DNA of 63,205 nucleotides. Origin: Gemmatimonadota bacterium. GTDB taxonomy: Bacteria; Gemmatimonadota; Gemmatimonadetes; Longimicrobiales; Gaopeijiaceae. The number at the start of each line of letters is the position of its first letter. Positions within the stretch are counted from its first letter, which is position 1. The notes beneath the pieces are model-generated. The model worked only from the letters and a program-made list of their open reading frames with translations, made no database searches and was not told where the DNA came from. The position numbers and the translations under genes are program-made. This document shows positions 36,812-45,539 of this stretch, piece by piece. The stretch spans positions 1 to 63,205 of the forward strand of contig JAJDXM010000023.1 in the NCBI GenBank assembly GCA_022823225.1, read 5' to 3'.

Positions 36812-38160
36812 CGCCGGGCCGGGCCCGTCGGTGCGTGGAGGGATGCCGAGGTTCAGCCCGGGCGCCTCGCCTCCCCATCGCTGCGCCGACCCGTTCCACC
36901 CTCTGCAGGGTGGTGATCTGCACCGCAATCGCGGGGATCGCCGCCGTGGGTGCGGACCGCGTCGCCGCGCAGATGCTTCTCGTGCCGATGGACCACTTCC
37001 AGGAGAACCACCTGAAGGCGTACGGCCTCACCTACCGGGTGCTGGAGGATGGGGGGACCGCGGAGTGGCTCCTGAACTTCCAGGGCGGGTCCTTTCTCCT
37101 TCCCGACACCGAACGGACCCGGCGCCAGGCGGCGCTGATGGGTGTGACGATTCAGCCGGTGGAGCCGGCGGACGAGGCACGCATCCGGGGGATCATCGCG
37201 GCATCGAACATGGAATCGGTCGTCCTGGAGAAGGCGACCCGGATCGCCATCTACACCCCTCCGAACAGCGCGCCGTGGGACGACGCGGTCACGATGGCGC
37301 TCGACTACGCCGAGATCCCCTACGACAAGATCTGGGACGACGTGGTCCTGGAGGGTGATCTGGACAGCTACGAGTGGCTGCACCTTCACCACGAGGACTT
37401 CACGGGCCAGTACTCGAAGTTCTACATCACCTATGCGGGTTCGGCCTGGCTGGAGGAGGAGGTGGCGCGCAACGAGGAAGCTGCCGCGGCGCTCGGCTAC
37501 CCGGACGTGCCCGCGCTGAAGAAGGCCGTAAGCCGCAGGATCCGGGAGTATGTGGATCAGGGCGGCTTCCTCTTCGCCATGTGCTCGGCACCGGAGACCC
37601 TGGAGCTGGCGCTGGCCGCACAATCGGTCGATATCGCCGCGGCCTATTCGGACGGCACGCCGCCCGATCCCGACGCGGATTCACGCGTGGACTGGGGACT
37701 GGCGATGGCCTTCGAGAACGCCCAGATCCAGGTGTCGCCTTCCGTGAACGCCTTTTCGGATATCGACGGACACCAGGTCAACACGCCGTGGAACAAGCAG
37801 CTGGGCGCCTTCACCCTCTTCGACTTCTCGGCGAAGTTCGACCCCGTCCCGGCCATGCTCACCCAGAACCACGAGTCGGTGCTGCCCGACTTCTACGGGC
37901 TCACCACTTCGTTTTCCATCGACCGGCTGAAGCCGGGGGTTGTGAAGCTCGGGGTGGAGGGGGATTGGGCCAAGTACATCCACGGCAGCCTGGGACAGGG
38001 GACCTGGACCTACTACGGTGGACACGATCCGGAGGACTCGGAACACCAGATCGGTGATCCGCCGACCGACCTGGAAATGCACCCCAACTCGCCCGGCTAC
38101 CGGCTCATACTCAACAACGTCCTCTTCCCGGCCGCGAAGAAGAAGAAGCTGAAGACGTGA
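36808..38160 (+). CDS. Exported conserved protein (relatives named asparagine synthetase B without support)
   Basis: A 450-residue protein with an N-terminal signal-like segment (CTAIAGIAAVGADRVAA) followed by the conserved start LVPMDHFQENHLKAYGLTYRVL. From memory, homologues in Bacteroidota and relatives carry the name asparagine synthetase B, but there is neither an N-terminal glutaminase cysteine nor an SGGxDS ATP-pyrophosphatase loop, so that name is not justified. The middle (YVDQGGFLFAMCSAPETLELALAA) resembles the DUF4159/amidotransferase-like fold of the gene at 30910. The C-terminus is KKKKLKT. It belongs to the rsmI-to-dinG chain. Confidence 0.8.
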   Translation: MTPGRARRCVEGCRGSARAPRLPIAAPTRSTLCRVVICTAIAGIAAVGADRVAAQMLLVPMDHFQENHLKAYGLTYRVLEDGGTAEWLLNFQGGSFLLPDTERTRRQAALMGVTIQPVEPADEARIRGIIAASNMESVVLEKATRIAIYTPPNSAPWDDAVTMALDYAEIPYDKIWDDVVLEGDLDSYEWLHLHHEDFTGQYSKFYITYAGSAWLEEEVARNEEAAAALGYPDVPALKKAVSRRIREYVDQGGFLFAMCSAPETLELALAAQSVDIAAAYSDGTPPDPDADSRVDWGLAMAFENAQIQVSPSVNAFSDIDGHQVNTPWNKQLGAFTLFDFSAKFDPVPAMLTQNHESVLPDFYGLTTSFSIDRLKPGVVKLGVEGDWAKYIHGSLGQGTWTYYGGHDPEDSEHQIGDPPTDLEMHPNSPGYRLILNNVLFPAAKKKKLKT

Positions 38161-40703
38161 CGCTCCTGCCCCTTCGGCTGTCGCCGGAGGCCGCGGGGGT
38201 CATCCGGGACGAGATCGCCCGGGCCGGGGGCCGCGAGGTCTCCTTTCTGGCCGACGTCACCCGCGACCGGCTGATCGTGAGCCCCCGCGCGGTCGCGAGG
38301 GGGAATCGGGCGGCGGTGATCGCCGTGGCCCGCGATGCGCCCGAGGGCGGCCTGATGATCCACAATCATCCGTCCGCGCAGCTGGAGCCTTCCGACGCGG
38401 ATCTGTCGGTGGCGGCGCGCCTCTTCGAGCAGGGGCTGGGCACGGCGATCGTCACGAACGCGGCCGATCGCATGTACGTCGTGGTGGAGCCGCCCGAGCC
38501 CCGCACGATCGAACCGCTGGCGGTGGAAGGGCTCTCGGCGCTGCTGGCACCGGGCGGGCCGCTGGAGGCGATCCCGGGCTACGAGGACCGGCGCGGGCAG
38601 CGCGAGATGCTCCGCTTCACGGCCGGCCGGTTCAACGATGGCGGCGTCGGGCTGGTGGAAGCGGGAACCGGCACGGGGAAGTCGCTTGCGTATCTGGTTC
38701 CGGCGGCGCGGTGGGCCCTGCAGAACGGCGAGCGCACGGTGGTGTCAACGAACACCATCAACCTGCAGGAGCAGCTCGTGAGCAGGGACCTCGAGACCGT
38801 GAAGGGGATCCTGGGCGAGGACCTGCGCTGGGCGCTGGTCAAGGGCAGGGCCAACTACATCTCGATCCGGCGGACGCGTCTGGCCGCCGACTCGGCCCCG
38901 GAACTCTTCCCGGACGACCGTTCGGCCGAGATCGAGGACCTCCTGGCGTGGATCGACAACACGGAGGACGGTTCCCGCAGCGACCTGCCCTTTGAGCCGA
39001 GCCGGGAGGTGTGGGAAGAGGTGCGGAGCGAGACCGACGCCTGTCTGCGCGCGAAGTGTCAATTCTTCCAGCAGTGCCACTATCAGCGAGCGCGGCGGGC
39101 GGGCGCGGCGGGCGACCTCCTGGTCGTCAACCACGCGCTCTTCTTTTCGGACCTCGTCATACGGATCCGCACGGAGAACTTCGGGGACTCGGCGGTGCTG
39201 CCCCCCTACAAGCGGGTCGTCTTCGACGAAGCCCATCACCTGGAGGACGCGGCGACCCCCCGCCTCGGCGTCGAGGCCACGCGGGCCGGGATCCTGCGCG
39301 CGCTGTCGCGCCTCGACCGCGGAGGGAAGGGGATCCTGGCGTCGACGGCGGCCGCGCTCAAGGCTCTGCCCACCTCCATCACGGCACGCCATCTTCGCGA
39401 ACGGGTCGGTCAGCGCACGCAGCCCCTCGTCGGGACGCTGCGCGGCGCATTCCAGGCGTTTTTCGGGCTCATGGAGCCGTGGGCGCTGGCGCACGCGCGG
39501 CAGGGGAGTCTGCGCCTCGGGCGCCCGGAGGGTCCCGGAACGCCCGCGGGCCCCGAACCCGCCACCGATCCCGGGATCGGCGAGACGCTGGGCAGCGCCC
39601 TCATCGCGCTGGGAGATCTTCGCCGCGAACTGGAGAGCCTCATCGACCGCGTTGGGGGCGATGGCGATCTGCGCACGGCGCTCGAGGGCCGTCTTCTCGA
39701 TCTGCGCAGCACGGGGAACCGGCTGGATCGAATCGACCGCGCGCTCCGGCTTTGCGTCCTCGGGGAAAAGGGCGACGGCGAGATGGTTCGCTGGCTCGAA
39801 GTGCGGACTTCGCCGCGCCGGCGCGCCAGGAATCTCGTGTTCTCGGCGGCTCCGGTGGAGCTCGGTCCGATCCTGGCGGAGCATCTCTTCGGGAATCTGG
39901 AGACCGCGCTGCTGACGTCGGCCACGATGGCCGTCAAGGGAGATTTCGGATACCAGAAGCGCCGGCTGGGACTGGAGGGCGGCGAGGCCGGCGACGACCT
40001 GGAGGTCCGGGAAGCAGTGTTCGGGTCGCCCTTCGACCACGGGCGGCAGAGCGTTCTGATCGTGCCGACCGACCTGCCGGGGTGGGGGCGGCACGCCCCG
40101 GGGGCGGGGGGGGCGGACGCCTTCAACGACGCGACAGCCCGGATCGTCTTCGAAGTTGCGCGGATGAGCGGCGGGGGTCTTTTCGCGCTCTTCACCTCCT
40201 TTTCGGCGCTTCGGGCCGTGGCTGCGGGCTTGCGCGAAATGGGCGCAGAGGAGCACTGGCCGCTCCAGGTGCAGGGCGAGGCCGACCGGTCGCGGCTTCT
40301 GCGCCGCTTCGCCGAGTCGGGAGACGCCGTGCTGCTGGGCACCTCGTCGTTCTGGGAAGGGGTGGACGTCCCCGGCCGCCCGCTGCGCGCGCTGGTGATT
40401 CAGAAGCTGCCCTTCCGGGTGCCCACCGAGCCGCTCACCGAGGCCCGCATCGAGGCAATGTCGGCGCGTGGCGAAAACGCCTTCTGGGGACTGATGGTTC
40501 CCGACGCGGCGGTGCGCCTCAAACAGGGGATCGGCCGCCTCATCCGGTCTCGCACCGACCGCGGAGTGGTCCTCCTCCTCGACGACCGGCTCCTGACCCG
40601 GCGGTACGGGCGCGCCATCCGCGAGGCACTTCCCCCGATGCCCCTCGTAAGGGGCCCGTGGGAGGAGGTCAGGGCGAGCGTCCGCGAGTTCTACCGCGAA
40701 TGA
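38157..40703 (+). CDS. JAMM-domain / DinG-family helicase fusion
   Basis: An 848-residue protein. Residues 1-115 form a RadC/MPN-like domain with a complete JAMM set: E27, H69, H71, S79 and D82 (HxHx10D spacing correct). Residues 140-848 form an XPD/DinG-type superfamily 2 helicase with Walker A EAGTGTGKS (168-176), DEAH (357-360) and the C-terminal motif VI region RLKQGIGRLIRS. Three cysteines of the iron-sulfur domain are present (C296, C301, C307), but the first, expected after NY in the KGRANYIS segment, is serine 236. It is the last gene of a six-gene overlapping chain and is followed by a dispersed repeat. Confidence 0.9.
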   Translation: MTLLPLRLSPEAAGVIRDEIARAGGREVSFLADVTRDRLIVSPRAVARGNRAAVIAVARDAPEGGLMIHNHPSAQLEPSDADLSVAARLFEQGLGTAIVTNAADRMYVVVEPPEPRTIEPLAVEGLSALLAPGGPLEAIPGYEDRRGQREMLRFTAGRFNDGGVGLVEAGTGTGKSLAYLVPAARWALQNGERTVVSTNTINLQEQLVSRDLETVKGILGEDLRWALVKGRANYISIRRTRLAADSAPELFPDDRSAEIEDLLAWIDNTEDGSRSDLPFEPSREVWEEVRSETDACLRAKCQFFQQCHYQRARRAGAAGDLLVVNHALFFSDLVIRIRTENFGDSAVLPPYKRVVFDEAHHLEDAATPRLGVEATRAGILRALSRLDRGGKGILASTAAALKALPTSITARHLRERVGQRTQPLVGTLRGAFQAFFGLMEPWALAHARQGSLRLGRPEGPGTPAGPEPATDPGIGETLGSALIALGDLRRELESLIDRVGGDGDLRTALEGRLLDLRSTGNRLDRIDRALRLCVLGEKGDGEMVRWLEVRTSPRRRARNLVFSAAPVELGPILAEHLFGNLETALLTSATMAVKGDFGYQKRRLGLEGGEAGDDLEVREAVFGSPFDHGRQSVLIVPTDLPGWGRHAPGAGGADAFNDATARIVFEVARMSGGGLFALFTSFSALRAVAAGLREMGAEEHWPLQVQGEADRSRLLRRFAESGDAVLLGTSSFWEGVDVPGRPLRALVIQKLPFRVPTEPLTEARIEAMSARGENAFWGLMVPDAAVRLKQGIGRLIRSRTDRGVVLLLDDRLLTRRYGRAIREALPPMPLVRGPWEEVRASVREFYRE

Positions 40704-40709
40704 ACCCTG

Positions 40710-40956
40710 GCAGTCCGTGGAACAGGTCCCCCCGGCATTCGAGCGGCGATGCATCCGTGCTGGCCGCTTCGCCTCACCTGTCCACGCTGTAAAGTACACA
40801 TTACATTATGTCATGTCCACTATACATTTTGCCACTCCGAGGCCGCGCTCTGCGTTGCTCCACAGCCCAATAGCGCTGCTATTGGCCCCTCGTCGCGCCT
40901 TGCCAGCCCGGCGCCTCGCCGCTCTCGGTGCTCGGGCGGCTTTATCCACGGACTGC
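40710..40956 (+). repeat. Dispersed TIR repeat, copy C (complete)
   Basis: The longest complete copy, 247 bases, bounded by perfect 12-base inverted repeats GCAGTCCGTGGA (40710-40721) and TCCACGGACTGC (40945-40956). The central hairpin CCAATAGC-GCT-GCTATTGG lies at 40867-40885. An AT-rich middle (40785-40835) carries a TGTAAAG motif. It occupies most of the 336-base gap between the dinG-like gene and the small membrane protein; the remaining bases (40957-41039) hold the ribosome-binding site and no other feature that I can see. Confidence 0.88.
40788..40813 (+). repeat. Short TGTAAAG...TTACA motif, nested in repeat copy C
   Basis: TGTAAAGTACACATTACA continues as TTATGTCA. It matches 58813-58788 on the minus strand and 45477-45502 at the outer TGTAAAG and inner TTACA blocks. 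A related TGTAAAG lies in copy A (137-143). Confidence 0.5.
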
Positions 40957-41039
40957 TTGCCGGTAGATTTCCTGGTGAGCCCGTGCCGAGCGCGGCGGGT
41001 GCAACCCGGTTCGAACACTCCAACCCGCAAGAGAAGCAC

Positions 41040-41237
41040 ATGAAGAAGGCACTCGGTCTCCTGGCTGGACTCTTCCTCCTGTCGCTGGCGGCGCGCGCCT
41101 TCCAGACCGCGTCGCTGGGCTGGTCCGAGGGTCATCCCGACGTGGGTTTCTGGTGGTCCGTGATCACCGGCTTTCTCACGATTGCCGGCCTCGGCGCGGT
41201 GATCGGCACCCTCATCCATACCCGGAAAGCCGGGTAG
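41040..41237 (+). CDS. Small membrane protein, unknown function
   Basis: A 65-residue protein with two hydrophobic segments (ALGLLAGLFLLSLAARAF and WSVITGFLTIAGLGAVIGTLI) separated by a short polar loop (SEGHPDVGFW). The first may be a signal anchor. ATG 41040 has AAGAGAAG upstream. It lies three bases before the FAH-family gene and downstream of a repeat. No family is recognised. Confidence 0.65.
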   Translation: MKKALGLLAGLFLLSLAARAFQTASLGWSEGHPDVGFWWSVITGFLTIAGLGAVIGTLIHTRKAG

Positions 41238-41239
41238 CG

Positions 41240-41878
41240 GTGACGGCCGCGCCCGGAAAGATCGTCTGCGTGGGGCGCAACTACGCCGACCATGCGGCAG
41301 AGCTGGGAAACGAAGTCCCGGTGGAGCCCCTGATCTTCCTCAAGCCGCCCTCGGCCGTGATCGCCGCCGGCGAGCCCATTCGGATTCCGCCGGACGCGGG
41401 CAGAGTCGACTATGAAGGCGAGATCGGGCTGATCATGGGGAGGCGCTGCCGCCGCGTTTCGGAGGCCGAGGCCTGGTCGCACGTGGGCGGGGTGGTCGCG
41501 GTCAACGACGTGACCGCGCGCGACCTGCAGGAGAAGGACGACCAGTGGACCCGGGCCAAGGGGCTCGATAGCTTCTGTCCGGTGGGCAACGTTGTGGATG
41601 CGTCGGCTGTCCAACCGGATGAACTGGCCCTCACCACGCGGGTCAACGGGGAGGTGAAGCAGCAGGCGGAGGTGGCGGGCATGGTCTTCTCGCTCGGCCG
41701 CCTGGTCAGCTTCATTTCGCATGTGATGACCCTCGAGGCCGGGGACCTGATCGCGACGGGCACACCGGAGGGCGTGGGCCCGGTGTCGCCCGGAGATGTC
41801 GTCGAAGTCGCGCTCTCATGCGGCTCGGAGGTGTGCAACTCCGTCGAAGGAGGCGAGATGCTGGCGCCCGCCGGGTAG
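41240..41878 (+). CDS. Fumarylacetoacetate hydrolase-family protein
   Basis: A 212-residue FAH-fold protein. The start IVCVGRNYADHAAELGNEVP and the metal-binding acidic residues in RVDYEGEIGLIMG are clear, followed by AVNDVTARDLQ, GLDSFCPVG and ATGTPEGVGPVSPGD. Members of this short type hydrolyse or decarboxylate beta-diketo acids such as acylpyruvates or oxaloacetate. The exact substrate cannot be told from the sequence. The GTG start follows the small membrane gene almost directly. Confidence 0.9.
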   Translation: MTAAPGKIVCVGRNYADHAAELGNEVPVEPLIFLKPPSAVIAAGEPIRIPPDAGRVDYEGEIGLIMGRRCRRVSEAEAWSHVGGVVAVNDVTARDLQEKDDQWTRAKGLDSFCPVGNVVDASAVQPDELALTTRVNGEVKQQAEVAGMVFSLGRLVSFISHVMTLEAGDLIATGTPEGVGPVSPGDVVEVALSCGSEVCNSVEGGEMLAPAG

Positions 41879-41909
41879 CTTGCCCGCCGGCGCCTCGTTT
41901 GGAAGGCGA

Positions 41910-42767
41910 ATGATGCCACAGGCACAAGAACAGCGCGGAAACCGCCCGGACGGTGTTCCTCAACGCCGGGGACTGGGTCGACGGCCCGTCCTGGCCGGCC
42001 TGGGGATCTCCGTTGCCGTGCACGCGGCGCTGCTCCTTTCCTACGCCTGGCTTGCGCGAATGCCGGAGACGAGGGCGATCATCGTACCGGTGCCGCCCGT
42101 GCCGGCGGAGGCTACGGGAATCGAGGTGCTGAGAGTCGTCGAAGTGGCCACAGCGGACCTCGGCGACCCGCTCGAGCCCGATCCGATCGCCGAGGTGGAG
42201 GCGCCGGAGGTGGCCGTGGAGGCCCCGCAACTGATCGACGGCCGGGACGTCTTCATCCCGGAGCGCTACCGCAGCGCGGCCGAGCGGCTCAGGATGAGCG
42301 AGGGCGATCCGCGCCTGTGGGCCTCCATCGCGCCGGAGTTGCTCGAAGCGAGCGACCAGGACCTGCTGCAGGCCAGGCTCGCGATCCTCATCGCCGAAGG
42401 CAACGACTCCGTGCGCGCCGAGGCTGAAGCGCTTGCAAGGTCCCTGGACTGGACGTACACCGACGACGACGGCAAGCGATGGGGCCTGTCGCCGGGGATG
42501 ATCCACCTCGGCGACTTCGCGATCCCGCTGCCCTTCGGTTTTGGAGCGCCCTACGACTACAACGGTGACCGCGCGGAGATGGCGTTTCGCTTCAACGACA
42601 TTCAGCGCGCGGCGGGCACGCTGGCGGCACGCCAGAGCTGGCGCCAGCGCGCCGAAGTCATGCGCCAGCGGCGGGAAGAGCGCCGTGCGGAGGAACAGGC
42701 CGCCAGGGCCCGGACGGGCGCGGTGGTGAAGCCCGACACCACGTCGCGCGGACGCCGGCCCCGGTAG
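41910..42767 (+). CDS. Membrane-anchored protein of unknown function (TonB-like layout)
   Basis: A 285-residue protein with a basic N-terminus, one membrane segment (PVLAGLGISVAVHAALLLSYAWL) and an Pro/Glu/Val-rich stretch (PVPPVPAEATGIEVLRVV, then several acidic repeats), the general layout of TonB-type proteins. The C-terminal half is different from TonB: a folded region around SLDWTYTDDDGKRWGLSPGMIHLG and a charged Arg/Glu helix. ATG 41910 or 41913 follows GGAAGG. It lies ten bases before valS. Confidence 0.75.
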   Translation: MMPQAQEQRGNRPDGVPQRRGLGRRPVLAGLGISVAVHAALLLSYAWLARMPETRAIIVPVPPVPAEATGIEVLRVVEVATADLGDPLEPDPIAEVEAPEVAVEAPQLIDGRDVFIPERYRSAAERLRMSEGDPRLWASIAPELLEASDQDLLQARLAILIAEGNDSVRAEAEALARSLDWTYTDDDGKRWGLSPGMIHLGDFAIPLPFGFGAPYDYNGDRAEMAFRFNDIQRAAGTLAARQSWRQRAEVMRQRREERRAEEQAARARTGAVVKPDTTSRGRRPR

Positions 42768-42776
42768 AAGGACCTC

Positions 42777-45539
42777 TTGGAAGCGCAGCGAACCCGGGAC
42801 ATCCACCTCCCGAAGACCTTCGACCCGAAGGCGGTGGAGTCCCGCGTCCTGCGCATGTGGGAGGAGGGAGGCCATTTCGGCGCCTCCGCGCGCAGGGTGC
42901 AGGAGGGCGGGGATCCCTACGTGATCGTGATCCCGCCTCCGAACGTGACCTCCGTGCTTCACATGGGGCACGGGCTCAACAACACGATCCAGGATGTCCT
43001 GATCCGCTGGCGCAGGATGCAGGGTCGGGTGACGCTGTGGGTTCCCGGCACCGACCACGCGGGCATCGCAACGCAGAACGTCGTGGAGAAACGCCTGGCG
43101 GCCGAGGGGAAGACCCGTCACGACCTGGGCAGGGACGCCTTCATCGAGCGGGTGTGGCAGCATGTGCACGACACCGGCGGCCGCATCCTGAACCAGCTCA
43201 AGGCGATCGGATGCAGCTGCGACTGGAGCCGCACGCGGTTCACGCTCGACGAAGGGCTTTCGCGGGCGGTGCGCGAGATCTTCGTGCGGCTCCACGAGGA
43301 CGATCTGGTCTACCGCGGCGAGTACATCATCAACTGGTGTCCGCGCTGCCTGACCGCGCTTTCCAACGAGGAGGCCGAGGGCGCCGAGGTGCGGGGGTCG
43401 CTCTGGCACATCCGCTACCCCCTTGCCGCAGAGCATGCGGAGGCTGCGGCAACCGCGCGGGCCGCCGGCGCGGATGCGGTGGTCGAACGGTCCGGCGGCC
43501 GCTGGCACATCACCGTCTCGACCACCCGGCCGGAGACGATGCTCGGCGACACCGGCGTGGCCGTGAACCCCGCCGACCCCCGTTACGGCGCCCTTGTCGG
43601 CGCCGGCGTGGAGCTCCCTCTCACGGGGCGCACGATCCCGATCGTCGCCGACCGGCATGTGAGCGCCGAGTTCGGAACGGGGATGGTGAAGGTGACGCCC
43701 GCCCACGACCCCAACGACTTCGAGATCGCGTCGCGCACCGGCCTGGACCTCCTCAACGTCATGACCGAGCGGGCCGTGATGAACGAGAACGCGCCCGAGC
43801 CCTTCCGGGGGCTTGCCCGCGAAGACGCCCGCGAGGCGGTGGTCGCGGCGCTCGCCGCCGAGGGCCTGCTCGCCGGAAGGGACGACCACGACCACGGGGT
43901 TCCGAGCTGCTACCGCTGCGACACGGTGGTCGAGCCGCGGCTCAGCGAGCAGTGGTTCGTGCGCATGCAGCCATTGGCCCGCCGGGCGCTGCAGGCATCG
44001 CGCGACGGGACGATCACCTTCGTTCCGGACCGGTGGACCCGCGTCTACGAGCACTGGATGGAGAACATCCGCGACTGGTGCATCTCCCGGCAGCTGTGGT
44101 GGGGACACCGGATCCCGGTGTGGTACTGCAGCGACTGCGGCGCGGTGATGGCGTGCCGGGAGGATCCCGAAGCGTGCGGCGAGTGCGGAGGCGCCTCGCT
44201 CGAGCAGGACCCCGACGTGCTTGACACCTGGTTCTCTTCGTGGCTGTGGCCGTTCTCGGTCTTCGGGTGGCCGGAGCGCACTCGCGACCTTGGAGCCTTC
44301 TACCCGGGCCACACGCTCTCGACGGCGCCCGAGATCCTCTTCTTCTGGGTGGCCCGCATGATCATGTCGGGATACCACGCGATGGGCGCCGAGCCATTCC
44401 GGCGGGTCTACCTGCACGGCACCGTGCGCGACATCCAGGGCCGCAAGATGTCCAAGTCGCTGGGCAACGGGATCGACCCGCTCGAGGTGGTGGAGCTGTA
44501 CGGGGCCGACGCCCTTCGCTTCACGCTGATCGCGAGTGCGGGGGTCGGCGCGGATATCCGGCTCGACCACACCGACCTGGAGGCTTCCTTCTCGCCGGGG
44601 CGCAACTTCGTCAACAAGCTGTGGAACGCGGGACGCTTCGCGCTCATGAGCCTGGGCGACGAGCCGGTGCCCGCGCTCACGGAAGTCGCGGACGACTTCG
44701 CCCTGGAGGACCGGTGGATCCTGTCCCGGGCCCAGCGCGCGATCCGGCGCACCGACGAGGAGCTCGAGGGATTCCGGATTCACGGCGCGGCCGAAGTGCT
44801 CCGCGATTTCTTCCGGGGCGAATTCGCCGACTGGTACCTGGAGTCCGTCAAGCACCGGCTCCGCTCCGGCGGCCCCGGCCGGGAAGCCGCCCGCGCGGTG
44901 CTCCTGCACGTCCTGGATGTGGTGTGCCGGCTGCTCCACCCGATGGTCCCGTTCGTAACCGAGGAACTCTGGGGGCTGCTGCCGCGTTCGCCCGGCGGCG
45001 CCGACGCGCTGATCGCGGCACGCTGGCCCGAGGTTTCGGCCGGGCTCGTGGACGCCGCGGCCGAGGACGCCTTCGGCCGGCTGCGAGATCTGGTCGTCAG
45101 CGTTCGCAGCATGCGCAAGGAGTACGGCGTGGCCGAGGGCCGCGAGGTGACGGTGCACGTGACGGGGGGCGGTGGGGCGGGTGGGGTCGGCGACCGGGGG
45201 GAGATGCTGAGGCGGCTGGCCAGGATCGGCCGCGTCGAGACCGCGCCGCCGGAGACCGGCACGGTGGGTGCGAGTGCGGTTCTTCGCGACGGGACCGAGC
45301 TGTTCCTGCCGCTGTCCGGGGTCATCGACGTGGAGCGGGAAGTGGAGCGGCTGACCCGCGAGACCGGGCGGCTGGAAGGACGGCTCAAGGGGATTCGCGC
45401 CAAGCTCGCCAACGAGAAGTTCCTGACCCGCGCGCCGGCCGAGGTGGTCGCGCGCGAGCGCGAAAAGCTGGCGTCATGTAAAGTCCAGTTTACAAAACTA
45501 CAAGAGAAGTTGACATCCTTGGGGAGACGGGGAGGGTGA
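42777..45539 (+). CDS. valS: Valine--tRNA ligase
   Basis: A 920-residue class I ValRS. It has the HIGH-type motif HMGHGLNNT, the editing domain (about residues 210-360, with STTRPETMLGDTGVAVNP), KMSKS in GRKMSKSLGNGIDPLEV, an anticodon-binding domain, and a C-terminal coiled coil (EREVERLTRETGRLEGRL). The TTG start is preceded by GAAGGA. The last 60 bases are AT-rich and contain the TGTAAAG palindrome. The stop overlaps the following GTG (GTGA). Confidence 0.96.
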   Translation: MEAQRTRDIHLPKTFDPKAVESRVLRMWEEGGHFGASARRVQEGGDPYVIVIPPPNVTSVLHMGHGLNNTIQDVLIRWRRMQGRVTLWVPGTDHAGIATQNVVEKRLAAEGKTRHDLGRDAFIERVWQHVHDTGGRILNQLKAIGCSCDWSRTRFTLDEGLSRAVREIFVRLHEDDLVYRGEYIINWCPRCLTALSNEEAEGAEVRGSLWHIRYPLAAEHAEAAATARAAGADAVVERSGGRWHITVSTTRPETMLGDTGVAVNPADPRYGALVGAGVELPLTGRTIPIVADRHVSAEFGTGMVKVTPAHDPNDFEIASRTGLDLLNVMTERAVMNENAPEPFRGLAREDAREAVVAALAAEGLLAGRDDHDHGVPSCYRCDTVVEPRLSEQWFVRMQPLARRALQASRDGTITFVPDRWTRVYEHWMENIRDWCISRQLWWGHRIPVWYCSDCGAVMACREDPEACGECGGASLEQDPDVLDTWFSSWLWPFSVFGWPERTRDLGAFYPGHTLSTAPEILFFWVARMIMSGYHAMGAEPFRRVYLHGTVRDIQGRKMSKSLGNGIDPLEVVELYGADALRFTLIASAGVGADIRLDHTDLEASFSPGRNFVNKLWNAGRFALMSLGDEPVPALTEVADDFALEDRWILSRAQRAIRRTDEELEGFRIHGAAEVLRDFFRGEFADWYLESVKHRLRSGGPGREAARAVLLHVLDVVCRLLHPMVPFVTEELWGLLPRSPGGADALIAARWPEVSAGLVDAAAEDAFGRLRDLVVSVRSMRKEYGVAEGREVTVHVTGGGGAGGVGDRGEMLRRLARIGRVETAPPETGTVGASAVLRDGTELFLPLSGVIDVEREVERLTRETGRLEGRLKGIRAKLANEKFLTRAPAEVVAREREKLASCKVQFTKLQEKLTSLGRRGG
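45477..45502 (+). repeat. TGTAAAG...TTTACA palindrome within the valS 3' end
   Basis: TGTAAAGTCCAGTTTACA (45477-45494) is an inverted repeat with six-base arms. It encodes part of the valS C-terminal coiled coil without disrupting it and lies 42 bases before the GTG of the next gene. It shares TGTAAAG and TTACAAAA with the motif at 58788-58813. Confidence 0.5.

Noticed and set aside
36808-38160. Asparagine synthetase B
   Set aside because: There is no N-terminal catalytic cysteine domain and no SGGxDS loop; the protein has a signal peptide.
45509-45535. Promoter for the Ig-like lipoprotein (TTGACA at 45509-45514)
   Set aside because: No acceptable -10 box occurs 16-18 bases downstream; the gene is also coupled to valS by overlap.
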